From positions 15,939,501 through 16,003,500 of the forward strand of contig JARKIP010000021.1 in assembly GCA_029990175.1 (NCBI GenBank): a stretch of 64,000 nt of DNA. The letters run 5' to 3'. Within the stretch, counting starts at the first letter, position 1, and every line of letters begins with the position of its first letter. The stretch is from Petunia secreta (Eukaryota > Streptophyta > Magnoliopsida > Solanales > Solanaceae). Under the pieces are notes generated by a model. The model was not told the origin of the DNA and did not search any database. It was given only the letters and a program-made list of their open reading frames with translations. Of this stretch, positions 35,114 to 48,600 are shown piece by piece. The translations under genes and the position numbers were made by a program.

Positions 35114-36410
35114 ATGGAAGAAATGGCTTCATTATGGAGTTACCAAGAGGTGTGTATAGTTCTTCATTATCTTGTTTATAGTAACAGTAAATAAAGCGTA
35201 ACTTTCTTTGCACATTCAATGATTTTGTATCTTTAGACTTATTGTAGCTTTTGTTTGGTAAAAGTGGTACAATCCCATATTCTCCTTAAAGGTTTCTGTT
35301 GGGGAGAATTTTCACTGTTCAAGAAGCTATACACAACTTTAAAGAATTAGTAGTAAGTAATTATTACAGGGCCCAATGCATCAATATTTTTCTCTAGTAT
35401 ATAGGTATCCAAGGGTGATTGATATGCTTTCTACTTAAATTCTTTATTTGATTTGCCCGAGATTATTTCACGACCTTCCACATGGGACCTGTCTAAGTAT
35501 TAAAAGATATTTTTTGGTTAAAATGATTCAATTTTTGAATACCTTTTTCTAACTTGGTTTTGATCAAATGTTGCAGACCATGGATGAAATGAGACAGAAG
35601 CTGCTGTACACTAGTCTTGAACTTGAAAAGTTGAAAGTTCAAACAAGTGAAGAAATGATGAAAAACAAAGAATATGTGAAGGAACTAATCCAACTTTTAA
35701 CTAAGGTTTGTCAAGAAAGAGATGAAGCAAGAAATCAACTACAAGAACTACTCAACAAATTCAATAACCTATCTCATGTCCAAGTTGATAGTCCTTATGT
35801 GAAGGCCACAAAAGCAAATTCAAGCATAACTGAATCAAATAGCCTATCTGAAACATACAATTATCAGTCACATTATTCATCCCCGGTCGAGTCGTTCTTT
35901 GATGCAGTTTCATCCCCTGAGTTTTCCAACAAGAACATGGCTGATTCAAATGCAGTACCCTATTTGAACCAACCTTTGGTGCATGAAAATTGTGTCTCTC
36001 AAACGGCACCAAAAGTTGATCAAGCCTCATTGGTTATTGACAGTCTTGTAAAGGGGAAACCTTTGCCTCAGCAAGGGAAATTCTTGCAGGCTGTTCTTGA
36101 TGCAGGGCCATCTCTGCAGACACTTCTTCTAGCTGGATCACTTCCTCGATGGCGAAATCCGCCTCAGCTTAAGCCATCTAATATTCCACCAGTTTCCATT
36201 AAAGGGTGTGAAGTTGAGATTGCAAATCAGAATCTTGGTGCAAATTTGAGCTATAATGCTTTAAGAACATTGCATCCTCAACCTTATTTTGAGATGTCAT
36301 GTGCATCTTCACAAATGGTGTCCGCATCTATGTTAAACTTTGCTAATTCTGCATCTAGTGCAAATATGAACAACCTTATCCACTTGGGAAAGAGACAAAG
36401 GCTGTTGTAA
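35114..36410 (+). CDS. DUF1635 family protein, two exons, intact
   Basis: Exon 1 is 35,114-35,149 (MEEMASLWSYQE), the intron 35,150-35,576 (GTGTGT…TTGCAG) and exon 2 35,577-36,410, giving 289 aa. The N-terminus with LWSYQETMDEMRQKLLYTSL, followed by a coiled coil ending LTKVCQERDEARNQLQELL, is the signature of the plant-specific DUF1635 family. The remainder is Ser/Asn-rich and probably disordered, with a conserved-looking QAVLDAGPSLQTLLLAGSLP segment near residues 185-205 and a basic end (GKRQRLL). No signal peptide or membrane segment. Molecular role not established; the coiled coil suggests protein partners. No lesion seen. Confidence 0.88.
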
Positions 36411-37334
36411 GGGAAGTTGAAAGATGGATGGCTATGCTTCCAATTTTTGTGCAAAGAAGATTGCTGAATTTTGTAAATGGGATATATCAATTTCGAGTTT
36501 GATAGAATTAGCTTTTTTTGCTTGATGAGTTCCACATTTCCTTTGCCGTTTTGCCTTATAGTTCTTATTGTTAAATAAACAATTAAATATGATTTTGAAA
36601 TTTTGATTAATCTTCATATTGATATACTCAAAACTTATACTATTCTTAGGCAAAAGAGTTCTATTTTTTGCGCATGAAGCCATTCAGATATTCACTGAGA
36701 TTTGTTACTGAAGTTTTGTGATTGCACCAAGAAAAGGAGCAATACTCCGATTCCCCTAACCCTCCTCCTGTTAAACCCTGTCGAATTTAGACTGAACTAT
36801 CATTATAAACAATTCAGACGGCAAAATTCTAGATATACTATTTGCCTGCAAGATGAAACCATCTTGGTGTTTGCACAGAAAATGACAAACAAAAAGAAGT
36901 ATCAATATATCTAGAATATATGGTATCACAAAGAGACTAGTGGTACACATTGGCTCAATATAATGTGAGCAATCCTATTTTAAGTCCTTATGAGTTAAGA
37001 TGGAGAACTGAACCACGGATTCTCTTTCTTCATCATCTTGGAAGAAGATGTTTGTAGTCTTCTCTTCCAATAAAATTTCAATGAACTTGCTGAAAAATCA
37101 AGTCTGAGTGTTAAATTCTTGGATTCATCACCGAACTTGTTTGTCTATCCTTAGTCTTACTTTGATATGATCGTCAGCAACATCCTCAAGAAATTTTCTA
37201 AACTTAGAATTCTCCCCAATTACAAAGTTCCTACACTAAGCTATCCCTTAAATTTGCACACAGGAACTTATCTTAAAAGCCCTTTTGAAGTCTATTAAAT
37301 CTTTCTTGTTTCTTGTCCAGAAATTCAGCATAGC
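36411..37334. other. 3' UTR of the DUF1635 gene and upstream region of the ATL gene
   Basis: No further gene recognised. An AATAAA-like run (TTAAATAAACAATTAAAT, about 36,570-36,587) could serve polyadenylation. The open frame 36,702-36,914 has no known domain. Confidence 0.45.
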
Positions 37335-37943
37335 ATGTCTAGTCCAAATTCCTCTCCAGAGGTTGGACCTTCCCATTGGGATCCACTGCTGATTGCCTCC
37401 GTGGCGATAATTTGTGTGATCTTTCTTCTATTTAGTTATTTCAAGATAATACAGGCACACTGTTGTGGGTTTCTATCTGTGCATTTCTACAGAAACCAGA
37501 TTCAAAGGCACCATATAAACGAGCAAGTTCTCGAAGATTCAATCCAAAGCCGAGGACTAGACTCCTTTATCATGCATTCACTGCCAATTACTCAGTTCAA
37601 GAAGAACGAAAATGAACAAACCAGACCAGATAATGCAGATTGTGCAGTTTGTTTGGGTGAATTTGTAGACGGTGAATGGCTGAAACACTTGCCTTATTGC
37701 TCTCATGTCTTCCACGTTGCCTGCATTGACACTTGGTTTCAGATTCATTCAAGCTGTCCATTATGCAGATCAAATGTATTTAATGTCAAAATGCAGCAAG
37801 GACATTCCATTTCTATGCACACATTACTGGAAACTCTGAGAAGAGAAGATTTCAATCATGAAAGATCAATACACAACGAGGACATTCGGTCACAGATACC
37901 ACAGAATCATTCTTTTAGAGCTGTGGTAGGAAGTGTTGACTAG
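37335..37943 (+). CDS. ATL-type RING-H2 E3 ubiquitin ligase, intron-less, intact
   Basis: 202 aa. One hydrophobic membrane segment at about residues 18-37, a basic stretch, the GLD motif (GLDSFI, 74-79) and a RING-H2 finger with ligands C103, C106, C122, H124, H127, C130, C141 and C144, including Trp134 for E2 binding. This order (TM, GLD, RING-H2, single exon) defines the ATL family, whose members transfer ubiquitin to target proteins at endomembranes or the plasma membrane. Substrates are unknown. The residue before the third ligand is Tyr (LPYC), a small deviation from the usual LPxC-x-H pattern that keeps the Pro. Its stop lies about 0.9 kb from the convergent RIBA gene end. Confidence 0.93.
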   Translation: MSSPNSSPEVGPSHWDPLLIASVAIICVIFLLFSYFKIIQAHCCGFLSVHFYRNQIQRHHINEQVLEDSIQSRGLDSFIMHSLPITQFKKNENEQTRPDNADCAVCLGEFVDGEWLKHLPYCSHVFHVACIDTWFQIHSSCPLCRSNVFNVKMQQGHSISMHTLLETLRREDFNHERSIHNEDIRSQIPQNHSFRAVVGSVD

Positions 37944-38807
37944 TTTTTTTCCATTTCCAACTGTGTCTGACAACTACTTGGTATGTCTCTAAATCATTAC
38001 ACTGTCTATACAAAGAGCTTCAGCTCTCTTCTTGTAGAGGAATTCATGAACAAGGACTCGGGATGGGTACCAAGATTTTTGGATTGCCAAAAACAAGGTA
38101 ACATGCAAGGAAAAAAAATGGATAAGAGGCAAGTATAATCAGAATGTTTAGCCAAGTCATAAGTTGAGTTGAGGAAAGAACGATCTTGACCCTTGAGCAG
38201 CTTTATTCTGCCAAATAAGCTTGAAGAGTTTATGTGATCTATGACATCTTTTCTTCCTTGGAAGGACAGTATCTCCTTAAATTACTCTTTGACTCCTTGA
38301 TTTGGACAAGGGAGTGTCTATCACTTTTAATGTAAAAGTTTGAATCATATTCACAAGCTGACCGCAAGTATTTGATTGCAGCGACAAAGGGATCGGAATA
38401 TAGAAAATTTAAACTTTGGTCATATGTTTTCGAAAGCATGTAGCTCCATTAAGGTATGCATATTTCTATTAGCCTACAAATTGGAACTTGGAACAAAGCT
38501 CCCTTGTAAACATAGTGGACGTGGAACTTGCAAAATCTCCCAATTAACAGAACCTTATACAGAAAGGGCTGGCCTTGTTAAAAGATGAAATGAGATTAAA
38601 ATGACATTATGAACTTTTGGATTTTGGATATGTATAGGTAGGGCAATGAAAGAAAGCAGTCTAGCAGTAAGAAGTTTTTTATGAATCATTGGTACTTTAG
38701 TAACTTTTCTTTTCTATAATTGTAATATACCATCAGTTATACAAAAAATGTGAATTAAGTATGTAACAGATGAGGTCTCTCCCTCCTTGAAAGCAATGTG
38801 CTCTTAC
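37944..38807. other. convergent intergenic region between ATL and RIBA genes
   Basis: Holds both 3' UTRs. Small open frames at 38,239-38,588 on opposite strands have no recognised domain. Confidence 0.5.
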
Positions 38808-41800
38808 TCAAATATCTTTTCTTTCCTGGGGTGAATCTTGTTTCTTTGTATTTTGGTTGATGGATGCCTTAATTGGTCCCTGTACATCAGATCCATATAT
38901 ATGACCCATCTTTGTTCTTTTTGTTTCCAAGTACCTCCTGTTTTCCTCTGTGAAGGGTGTCAAAACTGGTACCCGTCCAACGACTGCTAAACCATAGCCC
39001 TTTAAACCGGTAAATTTTGCTGGATTGTTAGTCATTAGACGCATGGTGCAAACTCCTACATCTCTCAACATCTGTTGAAAACAGTAAAATGAAGTCATAT
39101 TCTTCTGTTAAGTTAGTTACTCAACTGTTAGAAATAAGTGCACGATCATCTGTAATTACACGTGAAATTGGCCTCTTTATAGGAGGTTGGTAAGTTGGGA
39201 CGGGTATGAGAAAACTAACCTGTGCACCAATCCCATATTCACGAGAATCTGCAGCAAAGCCAAGTTCTAAATTGGCTTCAACAGTATCATGGCCCTGATC
39301 TTGCAAATTATAGGCTTGAAGCTTGTGTCCGAGGCCAATGCCTCTTCCTTCATGGCCTCTGAGATAGATAACCACACCTCTACCAGCTTCCTCAATCAAC
39401 TGCATTGCCAAATCCAGCTGATTACCACAATCACATCGTCCAGATCCAAAAATATCCCCTGTCAAGCACTCCGAATGTACCCTGACCAACACGTCTTCAC
39501 CATTCCCAATATCACCCTGTTGAAGACTTTGAAGTTCAAAGGAATTCCAGATGAATTATGCAACTTATTTGAAGGATAAAATACCAATAGTTTATTTGAC
39601 CTTTACAGCAGCTATATGCTCCGTTCCATCAAGCTTTGAGCGGTAGCAGTAAGCATGGAATAATCCCCATTTAGTTGGTAAACGTGACACTGTCGTTCTT
39701 TCAACAAGCTTTTCCCGCTTTCTCCTATATCTGCAATCAGTAAAGATGACGTACAGATAAAAGAGTTGATTATTGTTGCTTTCACCCACAAGCTTAACTT
39801 AATGAATACAAAATGATAAGGGAATAGGGAAAGAAAGAGGCTAGTGAAATGAAATTAACATGTGCTAGTGATTCACCTTACTAAATCAGTCATTGAGACA
39901 ATCGGAATCTTATGCTCCAAGGCCAAGCTTTTCAAAGTCTGCATGGAGGCTATAGAACCATCCTCTCCATCAACTAAAACTGAAAGCACAGAAACAGGTT
40001 GCAAGCCGGCTGACATGACTAAATCAACAGAAGCCTCAGTATGACCAAATCTTCTTAGGACTCCACCATTCCGATATTTGAGGGGGAAAACATGGCCTGG
40101 CCTTCTAAAATCTTCAGGACTAGACGTAGGAGATGACAATGCCAGGACAGTTTTAGCCCTATCTGAAGCCGATACACCAGTAGATGTGCCCATCTTTGCA
40201 TCCTATGCATAATAAAAACAAGACAGAGTGAGCCAAAAAACTATTTTGATATCACATTAAGTTCAAATATCTTAGAATTTATCAGCCAGCTGACTTATCA
40301 AATAATCCAGGGGTGTGGGTGTTTCAACTACAGACTGAGACATTCTGATAAAATACGTTTTAGAATCATTATACACAATCTAGTTTGTAATATACAATAC
40401 AAATCTGTTGCCCACTATATAAATTCAATATAAATTGAAACTAAGGAGAGCTACATTTGGCAAAAATGCAGTCTTTCTGTTAATATGTTGCCCACGCTGA
40501 AATGAGTTCCCTATCAACAACAACAACAACTATGCCTCAGCCCCAAACAGATTGAGGTCGGCTATATAAATCCTCACTAACCGTGTTGATATCAGTTCCC
40601 AATCAATATCGAAATTTTAGTACTTTCCAATCCTAAAGCATAACAATAAGACATACATTACAACACTTTAAGCTTCGGTTTTGTAAGGAAGTATAGAGTC
40701 ATCTTACCACTGTGATTGTGAAGGATGGAGCAGAAGAGTCATCTTCTTTTTCAGGTGACATCAAAGGAAGCTTCAGTCTTTCAAGATCGTCTTCTTTCAT
40801 CCCCACAGAAACAATGCCTGATCCATGTCTTACCATGAATGCTATTGCCTCTGCACTAGCAAAGGATGCTGCCATTACAAGGTTTCCTTCCACCTCCCCA
40901 CTTTCATCATCTACAACAATCACAAACTGACACATTTTCACAATCATAAGTTCTACCAAAAGAAAACAAAACTATCTAGTGTATACTAGTTTTTAATATT
41001 GAAATTAAAATAATAAGGAAACTTCAAGAGTTCCACATTGAAAGTGTGATTGTAATTGTAAATCTTGTTAGCTTATTAAGATGACATCACATTTAGAGCC
41101 TCAAAATGGAAATTTAATTGGAAGATTATCTCTTTAAATACTTCAAATCAAGAACTTCACAAACAACTGATAACCAGTTTGTTGTATCCCGAAAGACATT
41201 GTTTTCTTCCTTATTACATCAATCACTCATTTGAAAAAGTGATACTCTATTTCAATTTATGTGTCTACTGAACGTTTTAGTTTGTATGAAGAAAATATCG
41301 CTTTCTATATTTAGTAACTCTTTGATTCAAGCATTTTCATTTTACCCTTAACCATACTCATTTATAGATGACATGACATGCTTAAGACCACAAGATTCAT
41401 ATGACATTGTTGATACTTACATACATCTATACTTTGAGACCACCGCATTCAAAAGTCTCAACTTCGTTTCTTAAATTTTGTGCCCAGTCAATTAAAATAC
41501 ATAAAGTGAAACGAAGCGAGTACTGTATTTCAAGAAATTCACCAAACTCAAGCCTAAAAAATCGGGCGAGAAAAGAAAAAACACCAACCTTTCCTTCACG
41601 CAATGCAGTAAGTGCGTCTTCTATTGAAGAATAACCTTTCGAGGGACAATCAGGATCACCCTCTGCATCACTCACAAAGAAATCATTAGTTTCAGGTGTT
41701 ATTTCAGCACTCACTGTTTCAAATGGAGCTGAAGAAGAAGAAGAAGAAGAAGAAGTCTCATCCGATGCACCAAATACAGAACCATTCTGATTATTCTCAA

Positions 41801-41981
41801 CTGTGTTATCATTAAAAGAATCTCCAGAAATCCCAGCAGCCCAGCATGCAGTATTCAAATAAGATACTCTGTTTTTTAACTGCCCAATTCCTACAATATG
41901 TGAAGATCTTGAGCTAATGAAAATTCTTGGAAATGATGGGTGCTTAAAGACTATACAATCCATGGATGGAACAATAGACAT
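38808..41981 (-). CDS. RIBA3: RIBA riboflavin-biosynthesis protein (RIBA3-like), plastid, six exons
   Basis: Exons on the minus strand: 41,981-41,589, 40,926-40,708, 40,202-39,877, 39,730-39,601, 39,516-39,220 and 39,071-38,808. All borders are GT-AG and phases join to 542 aa. The first about 100 residues are Ser-rich and look like a plastid transit peptide; the Met at 41,963 is an alternative start, and the frame is open further up to 42,176. Residues 120-320 are a 3,4-dihydroxy-2-butanone-4-phosphate synthase domain, and the rest is GTP cyclohydrolase II with zinc ligands C373, C384 and C386 (CLTGDIFGSGRCDC), RGHEGRGIGLGHK and DSREYGIGAQ. The synthase loop, normally DRENEGD, reads SGEVEGN (140-146), so this half is probably inactive while GCH II should work. 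This is the pattern of the monofunctional isoform type called RIBA3; the symbol rests on that. Confidence 0.92.
40505..40590. repeat. SINE-derived fragment in RIBA intron 2
   Basis: CAACAACAACAACTATGCCT followed by CAGCCCCAAACAGATTGAGG and TCGGCTATATAAATCCTCAC. This CAA-repeat plus GGTCGGCTATATGAATCC-type string is widespread in plant genes and is usually attributed to Au-type SINE ends. Only the terminal part remains. It sits in the intron at 40,203-40,707. Confidence 0.6.
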
Positions 41982-43100
41982 ATTTGTCAGAAGATATAGT
42001 GTTGGAACTTGATAAACTGTTTTGTTTATTGGTTTGGCTGACAATATTGTACTTGGATTTGGAGTTTGCAAGTGCTGCCAAGAAATAAAGACCACCTCTT
42101 GTTTTTCTCTCGTCTTATCCAATACCATGAAGCAAGAAAATTTTGGTTTTGAACGTATGAGGAGTTGGAACCACATGCATACACAGCAAATGGGATGCGT
42201 TATAGTATATCCTTAGTTTTTTCCTTTTTTCTGGTTTAACCACTTAGTATGGGATACAAATTTGTGTTAAGTAGGATTCATTAAGTGAAAAGCACTCCAT
42301 ATCATTAATTAAATTATTTTTTAAGGATACCTCTAATTAAGGGTGAATGATTTGTCCATCTCATAGGGGCGGATTTGTCCATCTCATTAGAAGCAGATCT
42401 GCTATGTATTTTGCAGTTCACGCGAATTCATAATTTCCCTACGAAATTAGGTGTGTGTGTATATACTGTCTAATATAATGTTTGGAAATCCATAGTGTAA
42501 AAGTTTAAATAATTCACTTGGTTAAGCGGTGGTTCACTTAATGTCCTATAATATTTTTTTTCTTAGTATATCATCATATAAAATGATATTTGACCTATAT
42601 ACAAAAAAAAAATGCGAAGGTGGTTGACTGGCCACTTTTAGGACATTGTAACTCCTCTCCTAACAATGCTGGACTCATCCTCTTGAAATCTTATATCCGC
42701 CTCTCAAAATAGCCTTTAGTGGTGTAATATATCCTTATTGCATGTCATTTGACAAAAGTGATCTCTTTTGTTTGGTTAATAGTACCTTCAGTAATATGAT
42801 TCACAGTCATATCGAACTATATTCATTGTTTTTAACTGGAAAGTGAAAGAAAATCTCTGATGTTGCACTTATTACACTTTTGCCCGCGCTTAAACTTTTA
42901 GCACTCATCGCTAGAAGTTACCAAAAATCCCTAGCTTAGACCTATTGATTCGTGAGGTGTGTCCGACGGCTTCTGGCGATTAGGGTACAAAACTAATTTT
43001 TAACGGGGCCAAAAGTGTGAGGGTGACGCTGAAGTATCCTATTTTTGTAAACCTCGTTTTATATGACAGCAATATGGAAAAATAACACAGACGAACACTC
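41982..43100. other. RIBA upstream region and intergenic DNA
   Basis: The RIBA promoter and 5' UTR should lie in the first few hundred bases. The frame of exon 1 stays open to 42,176 but that part looks non-coding by comparison with the family. No other gene recognised. Confidence 0.45.
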
Positions 43101-43216
43101 ATTAGCATTTTAAATACAATTCAGAGGCCTTAGAGTACTGCATGCTAGTTTTCCTCCTCCTTCTCTCTAAACCCTCCTCTCTCTCCTAGCCTCATTACTC
43201 ATCTTCTCCTTTTCAC

Positions 43217-45659
43217 ATGGATCTAGATACCAATGAATCTCTTGCAGAGATCCAATCTATTGATCCAAAACCACCTGATGACTTAATTAATTCTATAAAG
43301 CAAAATCTAAAAGAGGCTGACAAGCCAACTTATTCGAGAAGTTAATATCCTCAACCACATTGCAAAGTTCCAAGGTATCTCCTATCCTGCATAATCCTTT
43401 ATCCACTCTTACCATGCAAAATCAAGATAGAATGGAAGTTGTTTACTCGATCACATTTCTTTTTTACAAGATGAAAAGCAGCGCATTTATGCTCCATGGT
43501 TAAATCGGTTATAATCAAACTTCTGGGCAAACGATTACATCATCAATATCTCTATGAAAAGTTGAAATCATTATGGCAACTTACTGAAGAGTTTCCCTTG
43601 ATTGATCTAGGGGAAGACTTATGTAGCAAAATTTACAATACATGATAGTCTACATAAAGTACTCACTGATGGACCTTGGTTTGTTAATGGTTTCTTTCTA
43701 TCAATCAGATGCGGGGAACCTAATTTTGTAGCTACTGATGCCAAACTATTGTCAACAGCTATATGGATACGATTACCCAATTTACCTACAGAATTTTTCG
43801 ATGAAGGCGTACTGAGAAAAATTGGATCCTCCTTGGGTAAATTACTTAAAGTTGATTTCAAAACGTCCACAGCAGTAAGGGCCAGATATGCGCGTATTCG
43901 TATTGAAGTCCTTGTTGATACCCCTGTAAGGAGCTATATTTTCCTTGAAAATCATAAACAAAAAATTATTTACGAAGGAGAAAATATTCTGTGTAAAGTT
44001 TGTGGTCGACTAAGCCATCTTCAAGAAACTTGTTCTTATGCCTATATTGAAGCAAATACTAAACCTACTCTTGATAACTTCTCTTCTTTACCTCAACTCA
44101 AACTGAAAACAAAGGAAGGGGAGGAAGAATGGCATACAGTAACTTTTCCAAAAAAGAAAAAAGTGATAATCAAAAATTATATTCTCCTAGCAATACTACT
44201 TATCCAAGAAAATTTGTACAAGCTTCATCCTCAAAGCATGCCAAATTCGATCTTCCAGATAAGTTTTCTAGCCTAAATATTTCAAATAAAACCTCTTATC
44301 AGAAAAAAGAAGTTTTTACTTACTTTATTATTAATTCTAACAGTTTTAATCCATTACTATCTTCTTCTACTCAAAAATTACTAACTGATGCTGACATTGT
44401 GAAAGCTCATCATTCCTCACCAAAACCGATCCAACAAGGATCGATACACTCGATACTTGGTCAAAGATCAGTCAAAAATATAAATGACCACGTTAGCATT
44501 AAAGAAACAAGACCGGACCCACCTTCAAAATATGGACAAACACTAAAGGACAAAGCTATATCCTCTGAACATTCCACTCCCAATACCCTCCTCTCCCACG
44601 AAGTCATTACCCCCACTCCCAAACCCTACTAACTATACTGACACAGCCATGCAAGAGTTAAACTCTTCATCAGATATTCACGCTGACACTGATGCAAATC
44701 TCTCTGCTATTCCCATGCAAAGTTTTGCTTATTCAAACACGCCTTCTCCCAACGACCACTATCATAACCCTAAACCTAAAAATACTATATTGGCTCCTTC
44801 TTCATATTTATCTCAAGGCACTACTCATGAAAAACCTAAGCTCACTCTCACGAGCAAAGGAAAGGTTCAAAATACAAAAACTACTAGTGAAGCACCGGAG
44901 GAGAAAAATTTACAACATGAATCCAAACATTCAAAACTTTCTACCTCCTCCACCAATGATTCAACCACTAATCTTCACTGTCCCACCTCCACAAAATCGG
45001 GTTCCACAGTCATGGTTGGAGTCAACACTGTGGGGACAAGCTCTAACAATACCCATCACCATCTTAGGTCAACAAGCTCATGTGGTCATTCAAGACCCGA
45101 TGTATCTTGCTCTAGTTGTGAGCGAAGGGATGCACATGTCGATGCAAAACTATATAAATGCAACGTGGCCACATCTTATGAATGGAATGAATCAAATAGA
45201 TTATGCTTTGAACGATCTCCCTTTCTTTCCTCCTCGTGTGTTGCCACCTCAAGTGCCCATATTCACAGCTTGGGACTTGATCCACAATCAACCATTACAG
45301 GTACATCAGCCAGTGAACAACTTGGGAAATCAATTTCCCCCAATGGATCAGAATGGGATGCCACCCCAAATCCCTCCAAAGCCAATGGACATTCCTCCTC
45401 TACCAGCTCCTCCCCCCTCTCCGGAACACCCTTTCAATCCACTCGCACAAGAGGACGCGGACAGGAGGGGACCACTAGAGCAACAAATCGCATTAAGAGG
45501 GAGGGAGAGTCGCACGGAGTTTCTAAACCTAAAAGAAATAACAATCTTTCTATTCAAAGAAAGGCAAGACAAGAAGGTAATTTTCACGACTCATCACTCA
45601 CTCTTCAAATGCTCCTTGGACGTGAGGGCTCCAGCCAACAGGCTAGTGGGAAAGTATGA
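43217..45659 (+). pseudogene. LINE 2 ORF1 (DUF4283 / zinc knuckle protein) remnant
   Basis: Start MDLDTNESLAEIQSID at 43,217 (stop at 43,345). The core with AIWIRLPNLPTEFFDEGVLR and the knuckle CKVCGRLSHLQETC (C-x2-C-x4-H-x4-C) is in 43,749-44,276. A Ser/Thr-rich, then Arg/Gly-rich tail (STRTRGRGQ, KPKRNNNLSIQRKARQ) is in 44,649-45,659. Frames change several times. The tail overlaps a second long open frame that leads into ORF2. Confidence 0.8.
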
Positions 45660-48600
45660 TGTGATACTAAACCCAACTCTACGAGTTAATCCAGAAGAAG
45701 ATGGTATGATAATAGAAAACCCTAATTTAAATATGAATAGACAACTTAATCTTATTGTTTGGAATGTAAGGGGTGCTAATAATCCAGAATTCAAAAGACA
45801 TTTTGATATTATTTTAGAGGTATATAGGCCAGTGGTGGTTGCCTTGCTTGAGACCAAAATGGAAGATCATCATGACCTTAGGGCTCGTTTTGATTTTACT
45901 GACTATGCTGAGGTTCCAAGTGTGGCTCGTTCTGGCGGAATTGTCTTACTTTGGAAAAATGACTTGGTTTCCATTACTGATGTCCATATAAATGGTAATG
46001 AAGTGCATGCAATGATTAAGGTACATAATTCTAACTTTAATTTTCCTTGGCTTTTTTCTACTGTTTATGCTAGTACTAGTAGCTCTAGTCGTAATTTGCT
46101 TTGGAAAACTTTAGCTACCATATATGATAATTATAAGGGTCCATGGCTTGTGAGTGGAGACTTTAACCAAATCCTAAAACAAACTGATAAATATGGTGGT
46201 CGACCTATGAACTATAAAAATGCTAACACTTTTTGGAATTGTATTAATTATTGTAAGTTGATGGACTTAGGCTTTAAGGGTCCAAGATGCACCTGGTCAA
46301 ATCATAGTAAAACAAGCTCTAGACTTATTTTAGAAAGATTGGATAGGTGCCTAGCTAATAATGAATGGGTCACAAGTTTTAATGATGCTTCCATAGTTCA
46401 TCTTCCTAAGACCTACTCCGATCACCATCCTATTCTTATTAGTCTTAACAAAAGAACTCCTGCTAGTAATAATAAGCCCTTTAGATTAGAAACCATGTGG
46501 ATGTCCCATCCTGACTTTAAAGAGATAATTAGAATAGCCTAGAATGACAGAAATTTCCAAGATGCTTCTAAGTTCTTTGAGGAACATATCCTAACTTGGA
46601 ACAAAGCTGTTTTTGGGAATATTTTTAAGGATAAGAGGAAAATTCTTGCCAGACTAAACGGTATTCAATCTTCTGTTAATTATCCTACTAGCACCTTCTT
46701 GAGGAACTTGGAAGCTAGATTAATAGGAGATCTTAATGTTATTTTGAAGAATGAGGAGGAATTTTGGAGACTTAAATCTAGGATAAACTGGTTAAACTCA
46801 GGAGATGCTAATACTAAATTTTTTTCATGTCTCTACCCTAAATAGGAGAAGAAGGAACTCTATTACTCATTTTCAGGATGATGAGGGTAACCTTATTTTT
46901 TATCATCAAGCTATTTTAAGCCATATATTAGAATACTTCAATCTTATATATTCTTCTAATCATGAGTCTAGTTCTTTTACTCCAATATCTCATAATAATA
47001 GTTGGTATTCTAAGACAGACCTTTCTAGTCTTGATAAACCTCTCCAAAATTTTGAAATCAAACAAGCAGTTTTCTCCTTTAAACCATACAAAGCCCCTGG
47101 GCCAGATGGTCTTCACCCTTTTTTCTTTCAAAAGTATTGGAACATCTTAGAGGGATCAGTTACTTCATTTTGCCACCAGGTCTTCTCATCTTCTAAAATT
47201 CCGGAATTTGCCAATACAACTTACTTATGCCTAATTCCAAAATTTAAAAATGTTGTTCATTTAAAGAATTTTCGACCTATTGGTCTTTGTAACACAATTT
47301 ACAAAATTATTACCAAAATAATAGCTAACAGAATTAAGCCATTCTTGAATACTCTTATCAATCCATGCCAAACTAGTTTTCTCAAAAATAGAAGGGCTTC
47401 AGATAACGCTATTATTATTCAGGAAATTTTTAGAAAATTTTCTAAAATGAAAGGCTCTAAAGGTGAAATGCTTATTAAAATTGACTTAGAAAAGGCTTTT
47501 GACAGAATTGAGTGGTCTTTTATTTGTAAAATGTTACTCTTTTTTAAATTTCCCCCCAAAATTACAAGCCTAATTCTATCTTGCATCACTTCTTCCTCTA
47601 TCTCAATTCTAGTAAATGGAGAGAAACCCCCTTTTTTTTAGTCCTTCTCGAGGTATCAGGCAAGGAGACCCTATGTCTCCTTATATTTTTATTCTATGTC
47701 TAGAACTTCTTTCTATCTACATAAATCATAATGTTGATTTGACTCTCTGGAATCCTATTAAATTATCCCCTAGAGGACCAGAAATCTCCCATCTATATTT
47801 GCGGATGATCTCACCTTTATGGCTAAAGCAAATGAGAAATCTGTCCTGGCTATTAAATCAACGTTGGATTTATTTTGCGATCTCTCAGGAGAGAAGGTTA
47901 ACAATGCCAAGTCTATAATTCTTTTTTCAAAAAATACAACTCCTACCTTAGCTAACCATCTAGGATCCCTTCTTAATATCAACATAAAGAGATCCTTTGG
48001 TAAGTACCTTGGTTTCCCCATCCTCAATCGCTCTCCTAGACATACGGATTATCAATTCCTCATAGATAATCTTCAGTCAAAACTAGCAAATTGGAAGCTA
48101 AATTTTCTCACTCTGGCTGGTAGAACTACCCTCATTAAATCAACTCTTAATACTATTCCCAACCACATTATGCAGTATCATATCTTACCTGCTAAGACTC
48201 TTGAAAAAGTGGATAAAATTCAGAGAAACTTTCTCTGGGGATCCACTATTCATAATAAAAAAACTCCACCTCCTATCATGGAATATGATGTCAAAACTAA
48301 AGCATCAAGGAGGACTCTCAATTGTTAAAGCTAAAACTAAAAATCAGGCTATAATCTCTTCCTTAACTTGGAGATTCCTTACAAATCACTCCTCTCTTTG
48401 GGCCACCATCCTTAGAAATAGATATCTTGCCAATAACTCTAGATCTCCATCCTTCACTTGGAAGAACATTTCTAGGAGCTTAGAATTCTGTAATAATAAT
48501 GCTTTTTGGATCATTGGTAATGGTCTTCATACTTCTTTTTGGAATCAAAATTAGCTTCCTAATAAAAAATCCCTTAGAAGTCAATTTATTGGTCCCCTTA

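Noticed and set aside
41982..42176. Upstream Met of the RIBA exon 1 frame
   Set aside because: The extra 65 residues do not resemble a transit peptide or the family N-terminus. The Met at 41,981 (or 41,963) fits better.
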